Shown: positions 6,765 through 13,843 of the stretch, piece after piece
Numbering within the stretch: the first letter of the stretch is position 1
Layout of the letters: each line of letters begins with the position of its first letter
Virus record (IMG/VR): IMGVR_UViG_3300010158_000348
Coordinates: 1 to 22,349 of that record
DNA from: a virus
Direction: 5' to 3' (one strand)
DNA length: 22,349 nucleotides
Notes under the pieces: model-generated
What the model was told of the DNA's origin: nothing
Database searches by the model: none
What the model saw: only the letters and a program-made list of their open reading frames with translations
Made by a program: the position numbers and the translations under genes

Positions 6765-7967
6765 ATGCATATTGAAGAATTAATTGACAGACTTGCAGGT
6801 AACGGAAAATATATATTCCAATCTCCTATTAATGTTTTTAGAGCCGATGCTACTATTATTTCTAGTTTATCGGATCAAATTCAACGAGGTAATTTTTATA
6901 CTGAAAAACAACAAACATTGGCAATTAGATTAGTATCTAAGTATGTCAAAGTTTTATCTACCGAATTAAAATATGATGTAAATGTTGATCTAGTAAATCC
7001 ACAATTTAAAAATCCTGCAAGAAAATTAAGTGGTGCTAAGAGTATACAACTTAAATCTTATGCAGACTCTAGTAAAAAAATTGTAGTTCAATTTCCATTT
7101 AATACAGAACTAGTTGAAGCATTTAGAGAATATAAGAAAACTATTTCAAGGTCAGAAGCTGCAGACATTAATTGGAATGCAGAAGACCGTGTGTGGATAT
7201 TTGGATATACTGAATCGAATATATCATATCTATATAAAATGCTCTCTAACGATTTTGAATTTGATAATGAGTTAGAAGCAACAGCTAAAGAAATTCAAAA
7301 AATTGAAGAAAATATAGAACAGTATGTTCCGATGATAGTTTATCAAAATGGACATTTTTCTTACAAAAATGTTATGAATCATGTTCCACAACCTAATTCA
7401 AATAATCTAATAGAAGTATTATTGCACGCAAGATCATGTGGTATTACCTGTTGGGACGAATCGATTGATATAGCTATATCTTCTTCTGAGGTAAGCAATT
7501 CAATTCAATTACTTATTAAAAATTCTCATTGTAATCCCATTACAATAGCCTCTAACAACTTAATAAGTATTCAAGATTTATTAAATTATTCTAAAAATAT
7601 TTTATTTGTAATTCCCGGTGGAACCGAATTAGATCATCTAAAATCTATTCATAACTTTCTCATTAATCAAAATATTTTAAACAGTCAACTGACAGTTATG
7701 TTTAGACTTGATAGTAGTTCTGGAAAACTGTGTAATGAATATATTAAAGAACATAAATTAAATACACCGGTCAGTGATGTTACTAAGTTTGTATTTGTTA
7801 GTGGTAAAATACCAAAACCATTAATTGAAACTGGAAAGAAATTTGATCTAGTTGTTCATTTTGGCACAAATTCTGCACATTACACATTGAAAAATTATAT
7901 TAAGAATCATCATAATGTTATTAGTATGAACCTAGATAACAAAAATAAGGAATTAGACTTTGGCTAA
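6765..7967 (+). CDS. 400-residue protein with HARP-like segment, upstream of UvsW
   Basis: Not firmly recognised. Residues about 106-160 (QFPFNTELVEAFREYKK, then INWNAEDRVWIFGYT and SYLYKML) resemble the HARP/SMARCAL1-type annealing-helicase accessory domain, in which a hydrophobic strand, a helix and a 'W....W.F' element follow each other. The C-terminal half has alternating strands and helices (NILFVIPGG, LTVMFRLDSSSGK, KFVFVSGK, FDLVVHFG) that look like a RecA-type alpha/beta fold, but I see no Walker A or DExx box, so it may be a degenerate helicase-like domain. It overlaps uvsW by 8 bases, suggesting coupled translation and a joint role. It has no Shine-Dalgarno site and a predicted leaderless start. 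Confidence 0.75.
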   Translation: MHIEELIDRLAGNGKYIFQSPINVFRADATIISSLSDQIQRGNFYTEKQQTLAIRLVSKYVKVLSTELKYDVNVDLVNPQFKNPARKLSGAKSIQLKSYADSSKKIVVQFPFNTELVEAFREYKKTISRSEAADINWNAEDRVWIFGYTESNISYLYKMLSNDFEFDNELEATAKEIQKIEENIEQYVPMIVYQNGHFSYKNVMNHVPQPNSNNLIEVLLHARSCGITCWDESIDIAISSSEVSNSIQLLIKNSHCNPITIASNNLISIQDLLNYSKNILFVIPGGTELDHLKSIHNFLINQNILNSQLTVMFRLDSSSGKLCNEYIKEHKLNTPVSDVTKFVFVSGKIPKPLIETGKKFDLVVHFGTNSAHYTLKNYIKNHHNVISMNLDNKNKELDFG

Positions 7968-9453
7968 CTGTAAAATTATAATTAAAGACGAAGTCAACAT
8001 CAAAGTAGAAGGTTTAGATTTAGATACTAGAAAATATCTAGTTAAAAAATTTAAATATGAAGATCCAACTGCCCGCTATCGTCCAAGCTACAAATTAGGA
8101 CGTTGGGACGGTTCAGTAAGTTTTTTTGGTTTAGGCGGAACTACCTACATGAGCATGTTAGGACAGGTATTGGCTGAATTAGAAAACAAAAATTACTATA
8201 TTGAAGTTGAGGACCTGCGTGTTAGTCCTGTATTAGAATTTGAAAAAATTAAAGAAGATTTTTGGGGCGACATGTGTTGGCCCGAAGGACATCGATTTGC
8301 AGGACAGCCGATTCGTATGCGCGAAGATCAAGTAGAAGTGGTTAACAAGTTTTTAGAAAATCCACAGTGTATTCAAGAAATTGCTACTGGATTTGGCAAA
8401 ACAATTACCACTGCTACACTGGCAAAAATTTGTGAAAAATATGGACGCACTATCACTATTGTTCCTAATAAATCATTAGTTGAACAAACCGAAGAAGATT
8501 TTATCAACTGTCAACTTGATGTTGGAGTTTACTATGGTGATAGAAAAAATCTTGACAAGACACACACTATATGCACTTGGCAAAGTTTAAATATTTTAGA
8601 TAAAGGCTCTAAAGAAGCAGACGGCGAACTAGTATTAGAACGTCTAATTGAACTGTTAGATAATGTGCAATGTGTAATGGTAGACGAAGTTCATATGGCC
8701 AAAGCTGATGTGTTAAAAACGTTATTAACTCGTAACTTTGCCAATACGCCTATTCGTTGGGGATTAACCGGAACAGTCCCCAAAGCTGACATTGACTTTC
8801 AAAATATCCGTGCAGCATTAGGAGAAGTAGTTCATCAAGTTAAAGCACACAAACTTCAGGAAGCTGGAGTTTTAAGCACTTGCCATGTTAATATTGTTCA
8901 GACTGCAGAATGGAAAGAGTTTAGCAGCTATGCAGAAGAATTAAAGTTCCTAGTAACCAATACAGAACGAATAGAATTTGTAGCCAAAATGATTGAATCT
9001 ATTGCAGATTCTGGTAATACACTGGTGTTAGTAGATAGGATCGAGTGCGGAAAAATGTTACAATTATATTTGAGTAACTTGTTTAGTTTATTATCAGATA
9101 AACCTGAGGTAGCATTTATTTCAGGAGCAGTAAAGACTAAAGATCGCAAAGAAGAATATGACGAAATTAAAACAGCAAATAATAAAATTATCATTGCTAC
9201 ATATGGTGTGGCGGCTGTTGGTATTAACATTCCTCGGATTTTTAATATGGTTCTTATTGAGCCCGGTAAATCGTTTGTTAGAGTTATTCAATCAATAGGC
9301 CGCGGTATTCGAAAAGCAGACGATAAAGATTTCGTTCAAATTTGGGATATTACCGCAAGCACCAAGTATGCTAAAAGACACTTAACGGAGCGTAAAAAAT
9401 ATTACAAAGACGCAAAATATCCGTTTACAATAGACAAGGTAAAATATCAATAA
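7960..9453 (+). CDS. uvsW: SF2 DNA/RNA helicase UvsW
   Basis: Branch-migrating helicase that unwinds R-loops and remodels stalled forks and recombination intermediates; in T4 it turns replication from origin-dependent to recombination-dependent. 497 residues, near T4 UvsW (about 500). A DNA-binding N-terminal domain is followed by motif I IATGFGKT at 141-148, motif II DEVH at 242-245, motif III TGT at 270-272, and motif VI QSIGRGIRK at 444-452. The start is TTG at 7960: AAGGA at 7947-7951 is 8 bases away and the frame gives MANCKIIIKDEV, a typical UvsW beginning. It overlaps the previous gene by 8 bases and the next by one (TAATG). Confidence 0.93.
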   Translation: MANCKIIIKDEVNIKVEGLDLDTRKYLVKKFKYEDPTARYRPSYKLGRWDGSVSFFGLGGTTYMSMLGQVLAELENKNYYIEVEDLRVSPVLEFEKIKEDFWGDMCWPEGHRFAGQPIRMREDQVEVVNKFLENPQCIQEIATGFGKTITTATLAKICEKYGRTITIVPNKSLVEQTEEDFINCQLDVGVYYGDRKNLDKTHTICTWQSLNILDKGSKEADGELVLERLIELLDNVQCVMVDEVHMAKADVLKTLLTRNFANTPIRWGLTGTVPKADIDFQNIRAALGEVVHQVKAHKLQEAGVLSTCHVNIVQTAEWKEFSSYAEELKFLVTNTERIEFVAKMIESIADSGNTLVLVDRIECGKMLQLYLSNLFSLLSDKPEVAFISGAVKTKDRKEEYDEIKTANNKIIIATYGVAAVGINIPRIFNMVLIEPGKSFVRVIQSIGRGIRKADDKDFVQIWDITASTKYAKRHLTERKKYYKDAKYPFTIDKVKYQ

Positions 9454-9956
9454 TGCAAATTTTAACACTAAACAATCAAACTTATTATCTAAATGATCTT
9501 CCAGAGGAGGTTGACGATGATATGCGATTTGCAGTAATGGATAACAGTGATCCTCAGAATCCTGACTACTTTTTTATTCCCTTAATATTTTTAGAATCAT
9601 TTACTTGCCCTGCAGCAGTATTAAAAATTGGTCCATATGAACTTACCATGCCATTAGATTGGTGCACTATTGTTGGAGATCCAGAAGGTCCCGAAATGGA
9701 AGTGTTACCATTAACTAGTTTAAATGATCGAGGGTTTAGCACATTTTGTTTTAACCCGTTGAGTTCATTTAGACCTGAGTTTCATACAATTGATATCATT
9801 AACGTATATCAAGATGTTAAATGGTATTTTCCAAAGATGAAACCTGGCCAGTTATTATCTACTCCATTACATGCAGGAGAAAAACCTACCTGCGCTTATT
9901 TTGTCAAAGAAGTAAGTCGCCAAAGCGAAATAGTTGATTATACAAAGTGTTGGTAA
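9453..9956 (+). CDS. Conserved hypothetical phage protein
   Basis: 167 residues, begun by a TAATG overlap with uvsW. It is rich in Pro, Asp and aromatic residues, with strand-like segments (YFFIPLIFLESF, LPLTSLNDRGF, INVYQDVKWYFPKMK) and no signal peptide or enzyme motif. From memory, similar proteins are common among T4-like cyanophages and keep this position close to uvsW, but their function is unknown. Operon position suggests early or middle expression with the replication genes. Confidence 0.8.
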   Translation: MQILTLNNQTYYLNDLPEEVDDDMRFAVMDNSDPQNPDYFFIPLIFLESFTCPAAVLKIGPYELTMPLDWCTIVGDPEGPEMEVLPLTSLNDRGFSTFCFNPLSSFRPEFHTIDIINVYQDVKWYFPKMKPGQLLSTPLHAGEKPTCAYFVKEVSRQSEIVDYTKCW

Positions 9957-9960
9957 TATT

Positions 9961-10317
9961 ATGGACGAAAAATTAGCAAAGGGTATATTAGGCAGTATTG
10001 CCTACAGTCAAGGAAGAAACAAAGTTTCTGGTAGGCCAGTTAAACCTGTAACTATTACAGTTACTGATTTAATTGACATTTACAATAAACAAAACGGAAA
10101 ATGCTATTGGTCCGGATTACAGTTAGATGCAAAGTTTAATAAAATAAAACATCATCCATTTGCAATTAGTCCTGAAAGACTTGATAATGCGTTACCGTAT
10201 GATATAAAAAATGTAGTGCTCTGCCGACGCATGTTTAATCTTGGAAGAATGGCATTTCCAGAAAAAGATTTTGAAGATGCAATGAAAACACTTAAAGAAG
10301 AATTTAAAAATGGGTAA
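9961..10317 (+). CDS. HNH-like nuclease-fold protein
   Basis: 118 residues from the ATG at 9961, four bases after the previous stop; an in-frame ATG at 9934 would overlap the preceding gene. The region from GKCYWSGLQL through FAISPERLDN to YDIKNVVLCRRMFNLGR follows the HNH layout in which 'C..sG.pL', 'SpeRiDn..gY...Nv' and a final Asn succeed one another. The first catalytic His and the CxxC zinc pairs are not obvious (single Cys in CYWSG), so activity is uncertain. It might be a small endonuclease or a degenerate one that only binds DNA. Confidence 0.6.
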   Translation: MDEKLAKGILGSIAYSQGRNKVSGRPVKPVTITVTDLIDIYNKQNGKCYWSGLQLDAKFNKIKHHPFAISPERLDNALPYDIKNVVLCRRMFNLGRMAFPEKDFEDAMKTLKEEFKNG

Positions 10318-10603
10318 TCTTAAACCAGGTGTAACTTTAATCTACGAAAAGGTAGATAATATTGTTTATTCTAGAGAAGCTGGATCCGATCCGTCTACTC
10401 GAATAGAAGTAGGACGAGATTACGATCCAAGAACAGGAGATGGCCGACCATTGCATGATCATATAAAAGATTCACAACTATGGGGAAATATTCATCGAGC
10501 AGCAAAAACTAATATTGCTTTGCAAAAAGCATTGGAACAATGTATAATAATATATCATCTTAGTAATCCCCCTAAGAAACCAATACAACATCATCCGGTA
10601 TAA
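10310..10603 (+). CDS. Conserved hypothetical protein, 97 residues
   Basis: Starts inside the last codons of the HNH-like gene (8-base overlap), consistent with translational coupling. It has a charged central segment (GRDYDPRTGDGRPLHDH) and a helical C-terminal part ending in Pro/His-rich residues. I do not recognise a domain. Its stop codon lies one base before the next start. Confidence 0.75.
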   Translation: MGNLKPGVTLIYEKVDNIVYSREAGSDPSTRIEVGRDYDPRTGDGRPLHDHIKDSQLWGNIHRAAKTNIALQKALEQCIIIYHLSNPPKKPIQHHPV

Positions 10604-10604
10604 T

Positions 10605-11069
10605 ATGGCAACAGCAAAACTTGATATTAAACGTGAGCTTGACGCAGTTGATACACGTAATTATAATTTTTATGATAATCTTACAATAGAAGAACAAAAG
10701 GCATTTAGCCCATTTGTTTTAATGAGATTTACTAGCAATGTAAAAGGTGATAGAGAAACACAGGAGTGGTTTGTTGAAATGACTAATGAACTAGTTAATA
10801 AAGATCATTGGACATTAAGTAAGAATCATAAGGCATTGCTCTGGAAATTGTTTGCTGGCACAGGTATTGGAACTAAATGTTTTCATCCTTATCTAGCAGC
10901 TGGAAAGAAAGATAAAGTTAATAAGATTGAAAAATTAATTGCAGAATTAAATCCTTCGATGAAAATATCTGAAGTAAAAATGCTAGCCGGCATGATGACT
11001 AAAGATGATATCAAAGAACTTTTTGATAAAATGGGCTTTGATAAAAAGCAACGAAAGGAATATGAATGA
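10605..11069 (+). CDS. Possible clamp-loader small subunit (gp62-like)
   Basis: 154 residues, largely helical. The layout resembles gp62 of aquatic T4-like phages: an N-terminal 'SPFVLMRF' block, a 'WFVEMTNELVNKDHW' helix, a central helix pair (KALLWKLFAGTGIG), and a C-terminal part with KISEVKMLAGMMTKDDIKEL, where gp62 has a similar '..A..mL..lt.eel..i'. gp62 works with gp44 to load the gp45 sliding clamp. Neither gp44 nor gp45 is in the window, so there is no context proof, and the match is by pattern only. It could also be an unrelated helical protein. It overlaps the next gene by ATGA. Confidence 0.4.
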   Translation: MATAKLDIKRELDAVDTRNYNFYDNLTIEEQKAFSPFVLMRFTSNVKGDRETQEWFVEMTNELVNKDHWTLSKNHKALLWKLFAGTGIGTKCFHPYLAAGKKDKVNKIEKLIAELNPSMKISEVKMLAGMMTKDDIKELFDKMGFDKKQRKEYE

Positions 11070-11278
11070 GTCAGTTTGATCATAAACAAATTAAAACAAT
11101 TAATATCAATTTAAATTCGTCTGTTTGGAATCCAGAAACTCATAATATACTATTAGCATATGATTCAAAATCTTTAACTAAATTTTCTATAAAGATGATC
11201 AAAGTAGATAATGATGTTGCAATCACTGATACATCTGATGCACAACAACTATTAAAACAATTTAGAATTAGCAAGTGA
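11066..11278 (+). CDS. Small hypothetical protein, 70 residues
   Basis: Joined by an ATGA overlap to the gene before and a GTGA overlap to the gene after; AAGGA at 11055-11059 is a good ribosome site. The sequence alternates charged and hydrophobic residues and suggests a small beta-rich fold with a helical end (AQQLLKQFRI). No known motif. The tight coupling on both sides supports a real gene. Confidence 0.7.
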   Translation: MSQFDHKQIKTININLNSSVWNPETHNILLAYDSKSLTKFSIKMIKVDNDVAITDTSDAQQLLKQFRISK

Positions 11279-11970
11279 TAAACCTAGTGGATCAACCTTA
11301 TAACTGCGTGCATTGTGGTAAGAGTTTTATGAAAGAAAAAACTCTAGTTGCTCACATGTGTGAAAATAAAAGACGTGCAATGCAAAAAGATGAAAAACGA
11401 GTAGTTGCCGGCATGATGACATACAATCGATTTTATCAACTTACACAAAATTCAAAAAAGAATAAAACATATGAAGAGTTTTGTAAAAGTTCTTATTATA
11501 ATGCATTTGTTAAATTTGGTTCTTTTGTAAACAATGTAAATCCCTTGTATCCAGAAAAGTTTATTGACTATGTTATTAAAAGTGGTGTTAAGTTAGATCA
11601 TTGGTGTCGTGATGAGTTATATGAAAAATATCTATACGAAATGCTCAAAGTAGAACCGGTTGAATCAGCAGTTCAACGTAGTCTTCAAACAATGATGGAA
11701 TGGGGAGATGTTAGCCAAGCACAATTTAATCATTACTTTAACTATGTTAATCATAATCGTGCTGTAAATGATATTCGTAACGGAAAAATATCTCCCTGGC
11801 TTTTATTAAATTGTAAGAGCGGTAAAGAAATGATTAGTGGATTTAATGATGATCATTTAGAAATGATATCGACGGCATTTGATGTGCCATTTTGGATTAA
11901 ACGCCTTAAATCAAATCCTGCAGATGTTGCACTGGTAAAAGAAATTTGTAAAGAAGCAGGTATAGAATGA
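11275..11970 (+). CDS. Zinc-finger protein, possibly gp59-type helicase loader
   Basis: 231 residues from a GTG start that overlaps the previous stop. The N-terminus has a zinc-finger-like element: Cys11, Cys14, then 12 residues to His27 and Cys29 (CVHCGKSF, VAHMC). The rest is helical, with YNAFVKFGSFVNNVNP, KFIDYVIKSGVKLDHWC and LYEKYLYEMLKVEPVE. This two-domain helical layout recalls gp59, which loads the gp41 helicase onto gp32-covered DNA, and gp41, gp61 and gp32 are all in the window. However, T4 gp59 has no such finger, so the assignment is only a suggestion. It overlaps the polymerase-like gene by ATGA. Confidence 0.5.
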   Translation: MINLVDQPYNCVHCGKSFMKEKTLVAHMCENKRRAMQKDEKRVVAGMMTYNRFYQLTQNSKKNKTYEEFCKSSYYNAFVKFGSFVNNVNPLYPEKFIDYVIKSGVKLDHWCRDELYEKYLYEMLKVEPVESAVQRSLQTMMEWGDVSQAQFNHYFNYVNHNRAVNDIRNGKISPWLLLNCKSGKEMISGFNDDHLEMISTAFDVPFWIKRLKSNPADVALVKEICKEAGIE

Positions 11971-12560
11971 TCAAATGTGACATTGATATTGACTTTGCTA
12001 ACCGAGAAGATATACTATCTAAAATTCCACATGTGGTTGCAGGTCGACATGATCGAGGCGAATATAAAAATCACAATACAGGCGTGTATCTACAAAAAAT
12101 TCCAGTTAATCCGTTAAACGGTATTGCTACTATAGATTATGAAGAAGCACAAACTCGCGGTTACTTTAAGATTGATTTTTTAAATGTTAATGCATACCAA
12201 GGAGTTAAAAATGAAGAACACATTGTAAAATTACTAGCTATAGAACCTCTGTGGGAATTAATGTATGAGAAAGAAGTTTGTGATCAATTATTTCATATTA
12301 ATGGCTATCACTCGTTAGTAGCACAACTTGCTCCTACAAGCATTTTAGATTTAGCCACAGTGCTTGCTTTGATTAGACCCGGTAAGAAGCACTTGATCCC
12401 AGTATGCATTGAAAAAGGTTTCCAGGCAATCCAACACGAGGTCTGGGTTAAAACAGACGAAGGATATAGTTTTAAGAAAAGTCATGCTATCGGGTATGCT
12501 CATGTAATTGTTATGCAATTAAATTTAATATGTGAAAATATCAGTTACGAATTTTCTTAA
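11967..12560 (+). CDS. Miniature C-family DNA polymerase core (Pol III alpha-like)
   Basis: A 197-residue protein that carries, in the correct order, motifs of the catalytic core of bacterial Pol III alpha, normally over 1100 residues. DIDIDF at residues 5-10 matches the PDFDxDF motif; HNTGVYL near 36 matches the HxxGVVI motif; YFKIDFLNV at 66-74 matches the KFDFLGL motif with the third aspartate (Asp70); QLFHING at 97-103 matches VFQLES; LALIRPGKKHL at 123-133 matches ALxRPGPL; and GYSFKKSHAIGYAH at 166-179 matches GYGFNKSHSAAYAL. The PHP domain, thumb, beta-binding and OB regions are absent. All three catalytic carboxylates (Asp7, Asp9, Asp70) appear kept. The gene is last in the uvsW operon and its end overlaps a minus-strand gene by 20 bases. 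Whether it polymerises, or only binds DNA or protein, cannot be told. Confidence 0.8.
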   Translation: MIKCDIDIDFANREDILSKIPHVVAGRHDRGEYKNHNTGVYLQKIPVNPLNGIATIDYEEAQTRGYFKIDFLNVNAYQGVKNEEHIVKLLAIEPLWELMYEKEVCDQLFHINGYHSLVAQLAPTSILDLATVLALIRPGKKHLIPVCIEKGFQAIQHEVWVKTDEGYSFKKSHAIGYAHVIVMQLNLICENISYEFS

Positions 12561-12924
12561 CATTTCTTATCAACTGTATTGACTTACGTTTAACTCTTTT
12601 TTCTGCAATTTCACTTAAATTAACAACTGGTCCAAATATAATATCAATATCTTTTGAATTAAATGTTTTAATAGTATATCTAAATTTCTGCATTTCGTTT
12701 AATAAAAAAATACTAATTGGAATTTTTCGATTGCTTTCCCACCACCATATTTCACCGGCTTCTATAAACATTTGTTTTTCTTCTTCGGTTTTTAATATAG
12801 AATAATCATAGATACTAGTTACATTAGCATCTAAGTTAATAATAATGCCCACGTATTCAATATCACTCGATTTTACACAGGTCATAAACGGGAAATTTTT
12901 TTGAAAGCTATTTGTTGTTGTCAT
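12541..12924 (-). CDS. Conserved hypothetical protein, 127 residues
   Basis: Start ATG at 12924 overlaps the stop of the SGNH-like gene (ATGA). The core has strand-like segments (IEYVGIIINLD, TSIYDYSILK) then a short Trp-rich stretch (IWWWESNRKIPISIFL) and a basic helical C-terminus. Similar proteins occur, from memory, in cyanophages, with no known function. The first 25 codons and upstream bases are duplicated at 13769-13846, so this gene is the complete copy of a partly duplicated sequence. Its 3' end overlaps the convergent polymerase-like gene. Confidence 0.75.
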   Translation of the reverse strand: MTTTNSFQKNFPFMTCVKSSDIEYVGIIINLDANVTSIYDYSILKTEEEKQMFIEAGEIWWWESNRKIPISIFLLNEMQKFRYTIKTFNSKDIDIIFGPVVNLSEIAEKRVKRKSIQLIRNVKKIRN

Positions 12925-12927
12925 ATA
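12850..12927. repeat. Direct repeat copy A, 78 bp
   Basis: Matches 13769-13846 in 76 of 78 positions (differences at 12859 and 12868). It covers the first 25 codons of the 127-residue gene and three bases upstream, and includes the stop of the SGNH-like gene. Confidence 0.95.
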
Positions 12928-13613
12928 GATTGCCTATGTTGATTAGTTAACTGATTAATGTACTCAATAAGTTTATCGGCTATCAGTTGATTGTTTTCTG
13001 GAGTTAAACGATTTTTCATTAGATGTACATTTACATTTCCGGTATTATGTAGCTTAACTAAATCATAATCAACGATACCACTTGAAAATTTAAACCAACT
13101 AGGTATTGTTTTTTTGTATACACAATGAATAACCGGAATTTTTTTATAGGTTAGATATTGATCAATTTGCAGTAATGCTCCTATAAATCTATTACGGACT
13201 AAATCTCTAGTATGAAAAAATTTTTCATACTCATCTAGTGCAGTTTTAATTTCTAATCGAGGAATCTCTTTAATTATTTCATTTGGCGAGTCAGTTTTTC
13301 TATTAGGATAATAGTCAATAACTCGTTGACGATATTCGCTTAGGTACCATTCTGCAGGAGTAATATTAAGATTAAAATCATGATTAAGAGACGGGACAAA
13401 TATTGAATTTTCTAAACCATGAAAAATTATAGCTAGATCTATATTTTTTGATTTTTTTAACAAATACAATATTCGTTCCTCTGACATGTTAGGAAATCTA
13501 TGCAACGATTCGTCAGGAAGACTATATTTTTTAAATATTATATCTACAAAATTTGGAGAAATTCCCCCATCTTGTCTCCTACAAATACTATTTCCAAAAA
13601 TGTGTATATTCAT
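12921..13613 (-). CDS. SGNH/GDSL-like hydrolase-fold protein
   Basis: 230 residues from the ATG at 13613; a longer TTG frame would run into the tRNA and is rejected. The N-terminal strand and turn FGNS (Ser9) resemble the GDS nucleophile block, DLAIIFHGLEN resembles block III (GxND), and the end, NRLTPENNQLIADKL, resembles the last block where a DxxH normally lies. Here Asp and His of that block are not apparent, so catalysis is doubtful. Such folds hydrolyse esters of sugars or lipids; a role on glycans or capsid-associated modification would be speculation. It lies between tRNA-Gly and the hypothetical gene, in a cassette flanked by direct repeats. Confidence 0.6.
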   Translation of the reverse strand: MNIHIFGNSICRRQDGGISPNFVDIIFKKYSLPDESLHRFPNMSEERILYLLKKSKNIDLAIIFHGLENSIFVPSLNHDFNLNITPAEWYLSEYRQRVIDYYPNRKTDSPNEIIKEIPRLEIKTALDEYEKFFHTRDLVRNRFIGALLQIDQYLTYKKIPVIHCVYKKTIPSWFKFSSGIVDYDLVKLHNTGNVNVHLMKNRLTPENNQLIADKLIEYINQLTNQHRQSI

Positions 13614-13628
13614 AGGTAGTTTAATTAT

Positions 13629-13704
13629 TGGAGCGGGCGAAAAGGAGTCGAACCTTTTATCATTAACCTGGAAAATCAATATGTTACCTCTACACTACCC
13701 CCGC
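13629..13704 (-). tRNA. tRNA-Gly(UCC), slightly irregular
   Basis: Read on the minus strand, 76 bases with CCA encoded at the 3' end (13629-13631). The D stem GTGT/ACAT, the anticodon arm TTGAT-TTTCCAG-GTTAA with anticodon TCC, and the T arm AAAGG-TTCGACT-CCTTT are all present. Glycine identity also fits the start GCGGG and the end CGCCCGCTCCA. Irregularities: one extra T between T stem and acceptor stem, and a G-G mismatch at the sixth acceptor pair. It reads GGA and possibly other GGN codons, which would suit an AT-rich phage. It is inside the repeat-flanked cassette, 15 bases upstream of the SGNH-like start, downstream of a TATAAATA site. Confidence 0.8.
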
Positions 13705-13843
13705 AACCGTTCCGGGATTTTACTCTCCTGCAAACGGTAAGATATTTATATGTGGGAAATATATTTCTCACGTATTCGATATCACTTGATTTTACACAGG
13801 TCATAAACGGGAAATTTTTTTGAAAGCTATTTGTTGTTGTCAT
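13676..13843 (-). pseudogene. Truncated copy of the 127-residue gene
   Basis: The ATG at 13841-13843 and the next 24 codons reproduce the start of the gene at 12924 with only two silent base changes. After codon 25 the homology stops, and the frame runs on for 30 unrelated codons through a late promoter and into the tRNA before TGA at 13676. This is a broken gene fragment rather than a functional gene. Confidence 0.8.
13743..13750 (-). promoter_or_regulatory. Perfect T4 late promoter TATAAATA (minus strand)
   Basis: TATTTATA on the plus strand is the exact complement of the T4 late consensus. Reading leftwards, it precedes tRNA-Gly by about 38 bases and then the SGNH-like and hypothetical genes, so it probably drives the whole cassette. 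Confidence 0.65.

Noticed and set aside
10520-10548. TTGCAA-17-TATAAT, a possible promoter for the gp62-like gene
   Set aside because: Only four of six -35 bases match, it lies inside a gene in an AT-rich operon, and the neighbours are coupled, so an internal promoter is not needed.
10599-10607. TATAAT directly joined to the ATG at 10605
   Set aside because: It is made from the stop codon of the previous gene and has no -35 box at the right distance.
13486-13740. 84-codon plus-strand ORF across the tRNA and SGNH-like gene start
   Set aside because: It runs through the tRNA on the opposite strand and has no start signal.
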